Of a DNA stretch of 64,000 nt, positions 24,600 to 35,902 are shown piece after piece (the first letter of the stretch is position 1; every line of letters starts with the position of its first letter). The notes below the pieces were generated by a model. The model saw only the letters and a list, made by a program, of their open reading frames with translations, did not search any database and had not been told where the DNA came from. The translations under genes were made by a program, and so were the position numbers. Origin of the DNA: Siphlonurus alternatus (taxonomy: Eukaryota > Arthropoda > Insecta > Ephemeroptera > Siphlonuridae); NCBI GenBank assembly GCA_949825025.1, contig OX463780.1, positions 16,341,480-16,405,479 on the forward strand, in the 5' to 3' direction.

Positions 24600-26883
24600 A
24601 CTCTCTGTTTTTAAGAAATTACCTAACTTTAGATGGGGTGATATGACCGCAGTCTATAACCATGGACAGACGGTTTTAAATTGTTTTATAGAAATATGGA
24701 TACAAACGTAAAGAAAAAAAAGTGCAATTTCAATATATAAAAATTAGTTTCACCATGATTTTCAAAACATTTTTTATATATAATGTGGTGGTGTATCCTT
24801 CCACATGACGTCATCACCTTGGACATGACTTACAGTGTACATCACACGCCAAGTCAATAGAATTTCATTCTCTTTCACACCTTTCATCTCCGATCTCATT
24901 TCAAAGGTATCGATCTGCACCTTTCTATATATAGTGTGAACATCATCACATCAGACAAAACGTATAGGCAAATTGAACACATACAGCCAAAAATCATTAC
25001 GATGTGTATCATAGAATCATTTACATAATAAATGTAATTTGCTTCTCCATCATAAGCTTCTCGCGGAAAATTGTATGGTTCAAATTAATTTAGCATCATA
25101 GGGAATTATAATAAATATAACACGTTGTTTGTTGCATATACAAGAAATGTCAATACAATTTACCACCTTTGAAATGTAATAAACAAGTTTGAGATTCCGC
25201 AGATCAACTATATATACACAAGGGAAGAAAATATCCGCGAGATCAAAATCCGTCAAGCGACAAATAGAACTTTAACACGCAGTAAATCTTTTACATTTCA
25301 ACAAGTACGAGAGGCTTTCGTGGCAGTAAACAACTTTAGATAAGCTTGAATAAGCCGATGTGTTTATCACTTGTTGTGCCTTGGAGACGTGACATCAGTT
25401 ATTACCCACGACTTCTTTCAGATGATATATAATATCATATTATAATGTTATTCATTCTGATAATGTATAAAATTACCAAAATCCAGGACGTATTTATACC
25501 TGCACGAGCGACTGATAAAGGCTTAACAAATTTTATAGAACTTAATGTGATGGCTATATTGCCGGGCAGCGGTTTTCTAAATAATATTTTTTATTTTATT
25601 TCAATATGGCTGCCATAGAATTTCACATGGAGTGCGCATTTATCGTGTCACGTCACTGATGCCACGTAAATCCACTTATAACACGTTGGTGAGCTGAGTT
25701 GATGATGCCACTTTCAATGGTCAAAAATGTAAATTTTTTATGCACAATGACAGCTCCAGATTTGACGAGATGATTGCAGTAATTACGGAGATGGCTTCAA
25801 TTTAAAAAACCCTTTTTATTCACGTCAAGTCCGAAGATTAATTGATTCAATTGAGACGCTTTAAATTGAATTTGCAAGGGGTGAATATAATAATAAGCCG
25901 AGCGTGCCACTGTCTGCTGTGTTTAGAGATAGTTCCACTCTTATGACGTCACTCATATGATCCCAGCCTTGAGGTGTTTTCTGCCCGTTGATTTTTACCA
26001 ATATCTTCTCGAGCAGAAGAGGCTATATAGTGTAGAAAATTCAAAAATTTCATCTCTTTTCATATCGGATATAAGAAATTGGTTATGAAGTTGACAGTAC
26101 GTATATAAAACAAAATAAAATGTACATAATATATATTTATATTGTATGTGTACATGCTAAATCTATTATATAATATTTATTTTACTGGCACTATATTTTA
26201 TGTAATAATGACTATTAGTCATTAATTACAATAAAATCACATTATATAGAGCTAGCTGTCTACTGTAAAGATCAAATAGGTTTTTAGTAAAACATAAATC
26301 CATGATGTATAAATCATAATATAAGACCATTAATATTCATTATAAAATAAAGATATTTCACTGTTTACGCCGAGTGCAATAATTTAATCAAAACATATTC
26401 TGATTTAGTTTATAACTCCAATCGATGACTGAACAGCAGTGAAGGTAACTCATTTTATTGCTAGGTCGCTTCAGTGAACAAAGTAATAAAAATCATTCGG
26501 ACCCTAAAAAAAATATATAACCATATAACCTAGAGATGCACTGCAAAAATGGGAAACATGGTAAAAATTTCAATAATATGTTTGGAGATCAGAGATCAGT
26601 CAAGTGATGTACGTGAGTTTGATGTTAAAAATTAAGTGCATCGGAGGTGCGTTGCGACCGAAATTTCACTATAATTTTAAAATCCCAATACATGATATAT
26701 ATATACGTTATAAACGATAGCATATGGTAATACCAATATGATGTTGAAAGAAATCGAAAATAAAATTCACTCAATGTGAAGGACTCTCTTTTATAAAAGC
26801 AATTTCTTAGATAGAAAAAGTACTTCTAAAATTCTTCGAAGAAAGTAAAATATTTACGAAGGTCGGAATGCACTCAAAGTTTC
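24600..26883. other. Non-coding stretch with two CRE palindromes
   Basis: No gene is supported. Exact TGACGTCA copies lie at 24806-24813 and 25944-25951, both in GC-richer neighbourhoods of a few hundred bases (24780-24950, 25840-26000) that could be enhancers or promoters. Confidence 0.45.
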
Positions 26884-27105
26884 TTATTGCACGGCGAGTT
26901 TTTCATTGAGTTTGTACCTGAGTGGAATTTCTACGGCAAAATATCTCAATTTTTTTTTTCTATATATAAGAACATATTGTGAACGTGGATTGAATTCGCA
27001 GGAGCTGAGGGTAAAACATTGAGGCTCCGGCGGGAACGTCATAACGTTACAGCTACAAGTCAAACACGCCGCAACTTTTAAATTGTACCCTTCCCTTCCC
27101 TTCAA
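26884..27105 (-). CDS. Hypothetical cysteine-containing ORF
   Basis: A minus-strand frame of 73 codons with no ATG at its 5' end (first codon TTG) and TAA at 26884. The middle is Cys-containing (AACLTCSCNVMTFPPEPQCF) with fairly balanced codon use, and CTCAG|GTACAA inside could be a donor. No family recognised. It could be an internal exon fragment or chance. Confidence 0.15.
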   Translation of the reverse strand: MKGREGYNLKVAACLTCSCNVMTFPPEPQCFTLSSCEFNPRSQYVLIYRKKKLRYFAVEIPLRYKLNEKLAVQ

Positions 27106-28015
27106 AAAAAAAAAAAAAAACGAAAAGTACAGCTGTGATCAAAAGTTGTGACACAAAACCGGTTTGACTACATGACAAATCGATTGTGTTGTGACGTCAG
27201 AGGTGCATGCATGCAGTTGTACCTTTGCAGTCATGAACATTTTTTTTCTCTATTATATGAATGGTATAATGCTGTACAATAATTATTATCTACCTTGGTT
27301 CTATATCAAGTGCTGCTTTGAAAGTAAAATAAATATGGGTGTAGTCATAAATAAATTTGTGCTTACACTGCATATGTACTTACGACAAACTCATCAAATA
27401 TAATATGAAGTAATATAAACATTTAATACAATTTTTCAACTATTACAGATGAAAATAGAACACAATTATAATAAATTAACGTCAGCCTTCACTGCCATGT
27501 TTAATTAATTCTTCAAAGTAGGATATTTTATTATATTATAGAAAAATCATTATGAGTTTATAGCATGAATCAATAGTGTATGCAAGACTACTTCTTACTA
27601 CATTTTTTTTTATATAAACTTATATCAATAGGTTTCATCCAATATATCTAATAATGCATACGAATATATTTTATAATAAAAATTTTAATATATATATATA
27701 TATATTTTATGTAAATATTATTATTTGGGGGACTGTAAAAACTACAAAGGATCCAACTGAAAGGATGTTATCCTAAATGCTAAGTTATAATCTGAAATTT
27801 GGTTCATTTTGTTAAAATTTTAATATAATTATAGTTTCACTATAATGCACGCAGCCGTCACGAAGACTACATAAGGCTGCACTGGACAGTTGGTAGCTGC
27901 AGCCCAGCATGACGTCACATGGAAAACCGATAACTAGAGTGCACGACATGCGAGAAACTGGATCCTGAACCGTAATGATAATACAATATGGGGGAGTGCT
28001 TAAAAGTAATGTAAT

Positions 28016-28764
28016 TGACGTCATAAAGACAGGTATGGACATCTGGTGGATTTTACCTGGGTGATTCTAAAAGTGTCATTGTTTTGATATCTGAGCTTTG
28101 CTACTGGCTAAAGTACACGTGTAGTTGAGTCATACTGATTCTATAGAGGCTGTTTTCAATGCCATCTATTGGTACTTTATGAGGTCAATAGTTTAAAAAA
28201 AAAAAAAAAAAAAGGAAAAAAAGTCTATCTAGCACATGCAGGATTAACTTCACTATTGCATATACTAATATACTTATATACATGTTTATTATTACAAAAA
28301 AAAAAAAGAAAAAAAGTGGGAGTGGGAGGAGGCTATTTTTTTTTACGACGTGCAAGCATATGATTAAAATCTCATGTATTTTAATTAAATATACGTGTAC
28401 ATTGTGTAGGTATAACGTGTCATACTATTATATATCTTGAAGTTGTTTAATTTTATTGCTCATATAATATATTTAAATAAATATATAACGTATATACGAG
28501 AGATGGAGTCAATAAGAATTTAAATTCGTCTTACCCCACAAAGTATAATAATTACACAGACCTGTCATTTATTGCAAGAATATTTTATTATGCATGATGT
28601 TATTTCTCCGTCGAGTTCATTAAGGATAAGAGGGAACCCTTTTCTGGAGTCACGCGACGTACTAGGTATATAAGGTATAGTTATCGCAATGCTATTTACA
28701 TATTCACGTACCTCACAAAATAAAAATATATTAGGCGCTTGCGTGTGACGTCAGTGTGACGTCA
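28016..28764. promoter_or_regulatory. CRE palindrome cluster
   Basis: TGACGTCA occurs at 28016-28023 and, as a tandem pair 11 bp apart, at 28746-28753 and 28757-28764; two more lie just upstream at 27192 and 27910. The 11 bp spacing places the paired sites on nearly the same face of the helix. CREB/ATF or other bZIP dimers bind this palindrome in animals; regulatory function here is inference. Confidence 0.35.
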
Positions 28765-29004
28765 GATCGGGAGTTTCAACAGTTGTCCGCCAGTCGTCGA
28801 TGGTGGCCTGGTGGAGCTCCACAATGTATAAGCATAGGACAAAATATTAAAAAAATTATTTAAAAATATATAAAGAAAAGATTTTAAATTCTGAGGTGAG
28901 CAAAAGTTTGAAAATTTCATTTTAAACATTTTTTTCACCTCACATTTTTTATTTTCATTTTAAATACTTTATAATGCATTTTTTTAATTTTTGCCTGCAT
29001 TCAG

Positions 29005-29114
29005 AGTTCTCTACCGCTTCCACCAAAATGACGGGCTGCGCGCGCATGGTTTCACTCAGCCCCTGTAAAGTAGACTGTTTGCGTTGTGTATGCAACCGCC
29101 TTATTACTCGATAA
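29005..29114 (+). CDS. Candidate terminal exon or small cysteine-rich ORF
   Basis: A strong acceptor (long T-rich tract, then CCTGCATTCAG) at 29004 opens a plus-strand segment with ATG at 29028 in good context (ACCAAAATGA) and 28 codons to TAA at 29112-29114. The short product has five Cys (MTGCARMVSLSPCKVDCLRC and on). The minus strand of the same island also reads well, with a TTTACAG acceptor, ACCATG and a frame including MRAQPVILVEAVENSECRQ. The island is probably functional, but strand and frame are undecided. Confidence 0.22.
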
Positions 29115-31692
29115 GGCAAGCTTAAAAATTCATAACGATCGTATCATGTTATATTGATTGTGAATTATAAACAGACGAATAATAATAATAATTTATTTGT
29201 TAATTTTTTCTTAATTTTTAAAATAAAAATGAAATAAATATATTTCATACATTCTTTTTCCACAAGTAAATTATTTCAGTGGTTGAAAAAAAAAATATAT
29301 ATAGCTCGTAATACCATAAGATGATAATTTTGCTGCAGTGAAAACTTTTTGAATTAACAAAAAGAAGCATACAGTAAAAATTAGTTTAATATCACCAGAA
29401 ATTTATCCAGCATAGTAAAGTTTTAACTAATTTCAAATTTTCATTGGCAAACTTTTTACACAAAAAAAATTATATCTTAAGATTCATATCACCGTAGCAT
29501 GCAGAAGTGAGAAAAGTTATATGATCGGTGCTTTACTATAAGGAAAGATTATCACTGTTTCGATCACTTGGCACCAAGTTCTTTGCTTGGAAAATGATCA
29601 ATGGCAACACACAACTCGCAGCGGCGTAACTGCAAAGAGTTTATTATAGTACGTCATAAAACAATACAAATAAAAATATATTTTTACCTTGAAGGTAATC
29701 CATGAGATTCACAATTAGAGAGCTACGATGAAATTCGAATTATATATATATCAGCAGGTACATCAGTTGAGATAAGCACGTGTCCTTTAATATCTTCACT
29801 GCATGCTCGAGTAACTATCGCAAGTGACAAGCAGCAAGACCAGTGAGTTAACGTTATATAGATAAACAAGATATCTCTATATATATATTATACGAATGGA
29901 AACCCGAGGGGCAATCAATATGATATGTGTGGTTTTACCCCCTCTCCTTCCCCGGTCCCCCTGACGCTTATTATGGCAAACCTTTCGAAAATATTCCAAA
30001 CAAACATGGGGTGACTTCAGCAAAAATACAACGCCTCGCAAGGAAGGAATTTATATAAAGAAGACAAAACAAAGCCTTTGTCGTTCGCCGCCTGCGCATG
30101 CATCACTTTTCATCGCGCGTGCATCTTATTTCAAATTTATCTCGCTTGGCTGTAATATAATATATTATTATACTGTATAAGCCGATGTTGCCAACTTCTG
30201 TAAACTGCCATTGCAGTATACATTTTAATGCATCAAAGATATTGATATTGAATAGCGTTTTATAGTCTGTAAGGTATGTAAGGTTTCATATATACATGAA
30301 TTAAGCTTATTATGAATTAAAACAGAAAACAGCTGCGACAACAACTATTTTCACACGTTGACGAGACAGACGTTGAACTGCGTTATGCTGTCACAATGTT
30401 TTTACATCAGCCAAGGTGAACAGATATAATTATGCATAATTATGATTTTCTTTACATGTATAGTAAGATAGAGAAATTTATTTTAGAACGTGTATGCTTT
30501 GCTAGAAAATAATATGAAGAATATTTTAATATACGAAAAATTTACAATTATCAGACAAGAAACAATAATAATTCAATAATAGCTGCATCAATATGCAGGC
30601 TTGAACTTTGTAACAAAGTAAAATGTATAGTGAAAAAAAATGTTAGCAGAGGAGCTTCCAACAAAACAAGTAAAGTAAAACATTCTATCAAAATTCTTTC
30701 CTTTGCAATAAAAAATCAATAGATAAAAACTCGTCAAATATTAAGTAAAATTTAAATATTTAACAAGACTTTTCAACGAAGAGAAGAAAATCAGATTTCA
30801 CTGCCACATTTAATTAATTCTTCATGAGACATAACCAAAAGGTTCATGAATTAAAAGTATGCCATTATCCAACGCTCTATATAATTTAATTTCCTCTTTT
30901 CTTATACTTTTTATATAACCCTTAAACAATTCAGACGGCCAGTAAATGGACAGACAGGCAATAAGTGTCGCGTCACTCTCCTGTATGTAAACAAGGCAAA
31001 TCAGTAGAGACTCTCCAAGGAACTTCAATATAAAATATATACTGGCTGCTGGAATGTTTTAGTAACTCGTGTTTTACGATACCAGGAGCAATAAAATTCT
31101 GTCCATTTTAATATATATTTTTTTAGTCCTTTTCCATCGAAACTTTTTTTTTTTAAACAATTCGTATCAGTAAAATTGAATGTATTTCACAGAGTTTTAT
31201 TTTAATGGATTTGCTTCTTTTTTTTTAGCGTTTACGTAAAAAAACAAAATTTGAATATAGATTTGATATTCCAGCTTTCTGCTTATATATAATATATTAT
31301 TGATGGAAGGATTAAATAATGAGTTTTAATCTAAAAAGTGCTCTCTCTCTCTCTGTTATACCGAAGTTTATGCTAGAGACTGTATGATAACAGTGAATGA
31401 TAACGTTATAATATACTTTACAGTTTTATCTGAGAAATATGCTGAGGTTGACTTGCAGGGTTGTCATTTTGAACATCTTCACGTAAAAGCAGTTTACATT
31501 GCTCAGTGATTATTATTATTTGCATGATACTGCACTTTATTACTAATTAAAAGTTTTGCTTTCTCGTCGTTGTCATATCTAAAAGTTTGAAAGATGGTCA
31601 ACTACTTCTATGTTCAGCGATATTATGTTATCAAACTTTTTCCCCTGTATCGCCATCGCCGCGCACTTCGCCGTGGTTTCCGTCTAACTAGG

Positions 31693-31937
31693 TCAATCAT
31701 TCATTGCAAAGTTTCCCCGCTGCACCGCTTTATTTCTTTCAGTCACGATCGCAGACTTTGTCTCCGTTGATGTGAAAAGTTTTGGGGAGATAGCTCGGAA
31801 ATTGACCTTGCTGATACTATAGTCGCATTCCACGTTATATACCATCAGCATCAAGGACTTCTCCCGGCTGTTAATTGATGTAGCTTTTGTTCGTAAACCT
31901 TGTACTTTACAAGCACGTACAAGAACCACATATGTAG
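31693..31937 (-). CDS. Candidate terminal exon, unknown product
   Basis: Minus strand: an acceptor (ACTAATTTTAATTGTGGTATCACAG) is followed by 81 codons of open, balanced-composition sequence that starts SATTYVVLVRACKVQGLR and ends at TGA, 31693. An AATAAA equivalent lies about 160 bases further on, near 31535. Just beyond the stop, a separate ATG at 31656 in strong context (GCGGCGATGG) opens 25 codons (MAIQGKKFDNIISLNIEVV). No known domain. ORFs of this length occur by chance in such DNA, so confidence is low. Confidence 0.22.
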
Positions 31938-32208
31938 TTGCCGAACTGTGATACCACAATTAAAATTAGTTGTCAGTATAAGAAATCTTACCGCTCGCTA
32001 CCTCATCCACCCTTACAGACAACAAAACTTTGTTTAATCAAATTAGAAAGACAAAAGGTTAAGCCAGCACTACGGGAACGTTTAATTGCTTAAACAGTTT
32101 AAGCATTGATTTCATTAAAAATAAATCAATATTAACAATTTGACGATTAGTAAATTGCTTTTTATTTCATGTTATGCTTGCATAAAACAAAACTTGGCAC
32201 GTGACGTC

Positions 32209-32544
32209 ATGATTACAACACATAGACTCCTGGTGTACCACCCAATGAAAAATGATGCTATGATGTCGACTTATCACTTGGGTGTTCTAAGCTCACACAG
32301 GGGGAGCTACAGGAGCGTGAACCGATTTGGAAGCGCACTGCTCTTCACTCATTCCATTATCACATATATAGCCGCTCTATTAGCTTGTTCGCTGCCGATT
32401 TTTGTTGATGATGACGAGAGGCTGTGAGGAGCCGATAACGAGTCAATGGTGTCTGGTAGTAACTCAGGCAGCAGCAGGCGGATTATGAGCCGAGTAGATC
32501 AAGGGTCGTCTTCTGAGAACTTCAGAAAATCTCTTTCAGAATGA
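32209..32544 (+). CDS. Hypothetical ORF interrupted by one in-frame TGA
   Basis: From ATG at 32209, which overlaps an exact TGACGTCA, the plus frame runs 72 codons and includes a hydrophobic stretch (LLFTHSIITYIAALLACSLP) followed by an acidic tail and TGA at 32425-32427. The same frame continues without another stop for 38 more codons (including NESMVSGSNSGSSRRIMSR) to TGA at 32542-32544; an internal ATG lies at 32446. Together this looks like one coding unit broken by a single TGA (pseudogene, readthrough or splicing), but the minus strand is also open for about 49 codons over the middle, so coding is unproven. Confidence 0.22.
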
Positions 32545-33066
32545 AGAACGGCGTGCTGGCATTTAAACTTATATAATTAAAACGGCTGTCACAAAGATAT
32601 TCTTTGCCATTATTTGCATGTGAAACATCTTTATCTTTTCTTATAAAAATAAATAGACCTTTTTTTAAATACATTGGCACGAAGGAAAATACGGAAAGAA
32701 AAAACTTACATCGTTAAACAATAATTATCAGTGGGATATTATTAATATTAAATTATATAGCGATTGCACTAATTGAATGTGATCTATATAATATTAGACC
32801 AATTAGTATACATATATAATATATTATAATGTTCCACAGCACACGGTGTAAATTTTATGTAATTTGCTACAAAATTACCATAAAAGTTCAAATTTATTAT
32901 TAATTATAATTATAACTTGATTATTGATTGAAAGTTCTCAAATTGATTCAATTCATCAAGTCATAACAAACAAAGCGGTGTTAAACACAATATTAAATTT
33001 AACAGTTAATAATTAACCTGATAGACTTCTGACAGAATACTAGAGGAAATAGATAAAGTTTAACAC

Positions 33067-33180
33067 CTTTCTGTAGCTGATGTTGAAGTTTTCCCACGCA
33101 TGGCACTTGCAGAAACGAGGGCGTTCTAGCACGAAATCGCATCTGTTGTCGTTGCCACAAAATTGCGTGTTAAAAAATAA
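33067..33180 (-). CDS. Candidate exon with an EGF-like cysteine pattern
   Basis: Minus strand: after GGGCCAG (33181) the frame is open for 38 codons to AGAAAG|GTGTTA (33067/33066), or on to a stop at 33040. The residues include FCGNDNRCDFVLERPRF followed by CKCHAW, that is C-x5-C-x9-C-x-C-x3-W. This spacing resembles the C-terminal half of EGF-like domains; the assignment is by pattern only. Codon use is good for such AT-rich DNA (AAC GAC AAC, TTC AAC ATC AGC TAC). If real it is a secreted or extracellular protein exon. No partner exon was identified with certainty; the island at 34621-34775 on the same strand is one possibility. Confidence 0.35.
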
Positions 33181-33961
33181 CTGGCCCTACCGAGGGCCAA
33201 TCAGCACGCCTCTGAAGTGCAAGCATTTCTAAATTAATAACACGAGGACAGTCGTACTTCAATTAAATTGCGAACATACATAATTAATGTTATTTTAATT
33301 AATGACAATTTATAGATTTTATTGGAACGGAAAATACAATCCATGTATTCAAATAATATCATGGGAAATCCAGTGGCAAAAAAAAACAACAACAACAATA
33401 AAACAAGCAATAGTAACTGCACAACAACAGCTGCATTTATATAGGAAGTCGCTGGCTAATGTTCTGCCACTATCTGCATGTACCATAATAAAACTATTCC
33501 AGATAAAAACCATTTAACTTAATTGCTTAACAAAACTCCTATATATTTGATCAATATATAAAATAACATCCAAATGGTACATTAATGGGGGGAAAAAATC
33601 AACTAAAAAATATAAAGCACAATCTAATAAATTTTTGTGATCATCATGTCATGTATACGAGTAATTATTGCAAGGGCATGACTGTAATAACATTTATGTA
33701 ATACCAGTATGTAAAACACGTAAAATATATCACATATAACGAGATGAAATGAATTAAAAATAATTTAGATTAAAAAAACGACCAGTATTAAATTAATTTA
33801 CCCTTAAAAAAACAATATTGAATGTAGAGTCGTTAATAAAAATGATTGGTATTGTTGGATTTCAATGATTAATTCCAGTATTAAACCATCATATATATAA
33901 TATAGCTTATCTTTTGTATTGTTTTTTTTTTTATCTGTATATGGCAGACAGGCAGTATAGA

Positions 33962-33962
33962 G

Positions 33963-34020
<58 letters not shown>
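33962..34020 (+). repeat. (GA)n microsatellite, left part
   Basis: About 29 GA units directly abutting the hairpin element at 34021. The reverse strand gives artefactual Ser-Leu repeats in minus-strand frames. Confidence 0.95.
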
Positions 34021-34023
<3 letters not shown>

Positions 34024-34546
34024 CGTATTCGAGAATAAATCTGTCTTCTCCGACAGATAAGTCACAGATAAAGGAAGTGACGTCACACACTCAGTCCGTC
34101 AGATATTTTAAAAAACACTTTTTCTTAACCGATAGACACGCCCATGATAGTTGGCTCCGCCCCCACAGATGTTTGGCGAGTTATTTTGTTTAGTACCATA
34201 AAAATGGATGGATTAATTAAATTATTGTTGCTGCAGCGGTTTTAATTGCTTACGACAGTTTCTGTGCTCATTATTTGTGTGAAGAAGAAAATAATCAGCT
34301 CCCAAACTCCCGCGATTACGCTTTTCGACTCTCACAATTAGTTGTATATTTCCTCGCCGTGGCGCTATTTCCACTCTTCTCGTTTATCGCTGCCGCCGCA
34401 GCGAAAAGCGGGAGGACTCTTGCTGATGGCGCGCTCTGGTGGTAGAAAGACGGGCGTGACGACTTCCGCCAGATCTGGACTCGCAGATTTTCTTTAAAAA
34501 CACGGATAAGCTTCTCCGACATATCGGAGCGACTTCTCGAATACGC

Positions 34547-34548
<2 letters not shown>
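34021..34548. mobile_element. 528 bp element inserted in a (GA)n tract
   Basis: The left end GGGCGTATTCGAGAA is repeated inverted at the right end (TTCTCGAATACGCCC), followed inward by a second matching block around CTTCTCCGACA. Both flanks are (GA)n in the same orientation, as expected if one GA tract was split by insertion; a target duplication cannot be measured in such sequence. An exact TGACGTCA lies at 34079. The inner regions do not pair, and no ORF of transposase size is present. Confidence 0.8.

Positions 34549-34622
<74 letters not shown>
34549..34622 (+). repeat. (GA)n microsatellite, right part
   Basis: About 37 GA units in phase with the left tract, on the far side of the inserted element. 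Confidence 0.95.
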
Positions 34623-34626
<4 letters not shown>

Positions 34627-34775
34627 GGCGAGACTGCTTGGCCGCATGCCAGACACATTGCTTCCACGCCATTCATTAATGTAACCCGTCGTATAGTCGT
34701 CCAGCTTGCCTGCTCCATAAAGTGGTATGCATGCAGCAGTCTCGCCATCACCGTCGTAGTATCTACATCTTACAG
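34621..34775 (-). CDS. Candidate coding exon next to the (GA)n tract
   Basis: Minus strand: a T-rich tract with TTTCTCATTAG (34776) precedes a frame open for about 51 codons, rich in G-starting codons, reading for example [20 protein letters not shown] and then [19 protein letters not shown]. It has no internal donor of good quality and continues as Ser-Leu repeats through the (GA)n tract into the inserted element, stopping at 34384. The first part is strikingly protein-like; the repeat and transposon part is not credible coding. The plus strand is open too over the same bases. No family recognised. Confidence 0.3.
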
Positions 34776-35285
34776 CTAATGAGAAAATAAAAACAGTTCA
34801 TTGATCTGCTGGTATATAGGCTTGGCAACATGCAAGCAAGCAAGTTCATTACATTATATTACTGGGAAATGATTTGCCACTAGTGACTGACAGAACGGAA
34901 GATAGAGTTGAAATTGCATTCGAGGACTAGGCTACCTGGGGAAATAAACCTCAGACTGTGGTCAGGCTTCACCGATCAATCAATCGCTCTTCAATATATC
35001 TCCTAAAAAACTCGATAAAGTTTTTTCTGTAAATTTCCTGACCATTAAACGAATTCTGCTGTGATTATAATTAATAATAGTAAACATCACAACATAATAA
35101 AGTTCAAAATAAGAAACAAAACAATTTTTTTATATATAGAAGCTAATAAAGTTATATAAAACAAAATTATAACAGCACACGATAAAAAAAAAGTACGTTA
35201 ACATGAATAAAAAAAATGTATAAACATACAAAACACTATCTAGCCGCACACTTGAGGATAGTAAGCAGACAAGCCTCGTAAATAC

Positions 35286-35390
35286 CTGGTAATGAGTTAC
35301 GAGTAGCGACGCTCTCCAGTGTTCACACGCGGTGCGATATCCCGCCCTTCTGGCTGCAGCACCGCTGGCCGCACTCGCTATATCGTCCGA
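35286..35390 (-). other. GC-rich island: candidate exon or promoter
   Basis: Within a GC-rich island (35280-35450), the minus strand has GGGTTATAG (35391), 105 open bases (35 codons, ASGAAARRAGYRTACEHWRA inside) and CCAG|GTATTT at 35286/35285. The plus strand is also open through the island. The island could equally be the promoter and untranslated first exon of a minus-strand gene, for example of the exons near 33067-33180 or 18724-22941. Confidence 0.22.
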
Positions 35391-35815
35391 CTATAACCCG
35401 AGCGGCAGCCACGGCAAGCTCGGCGCAGCTCGGTAGTCACCGTACCATAGCAAACGCTTTTTGTGAATATCAAAAAAGAAAAAAAACATATAAATGATTT
35501 ATGGTGAGCGTGCGCCACCTCTCTCGTGTAAGGACTTTTTTGCTCGACACAAAAGAGAACGATAATTCGATTATTTAAATCGCAAAGATCGACTTATTAA
35601 ATGTCAAAAACAATGCCTTACATATGGGATAATGTTAATAATATAGAAATTGTATAGAAACAGTGACAATGTGTAAATTACTTTAAAATTTAAGAATAAT
35701 AGAATGAGAATATAATGCAAATGAGATGATAATAGTTTCCAATTCTTTTTTAATTAAAGAAAGATTATGTAAAGAGGTCTCTTTAATCGAAACCCCTGTT
35801 AGCAAACAGATTCAG

Positions 35816-35902
35816 CTATCTGCAGACGAGAGCATTTCGGTTCAGTGCGCTCTTCTTGTTTACATTTGCCCGAGGGTCCACACGGAGCAGCCCACTTCGC
35901 AT
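35816..35902 (-). CDS. Hypothetical 28-residue small ORF
   Basis: A minus-strand ATG at 35902 opens 28 codons (MRSGLLRVDPRANVNKKSAL and on) to TAG at 35816. It lies in a small GC-rich patch, has a weak start context, and contains a possible donor GCAAAT|GTAAAC. No other support. Confidence 0.1.
   Translation of the reverse strand: MRSGLLRVDPRANVNKKSALNRNALVCR

Noticed and set aside
32425..32427. Selenocysteine codon
   Set aside because: No SECIS-type stem-loop was recognised downstream and coding itself is unproven; left only as one option in the finding.
34316..34751. Three overlapping minus-strand ORFs with long Ser-Leu repeats
   Set aside because: The repeats are the (GA)n tract read on the other strand, and the rest lies in an inserted element. 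Only the part at 34621-34775 is kept as a weak exon candidate.
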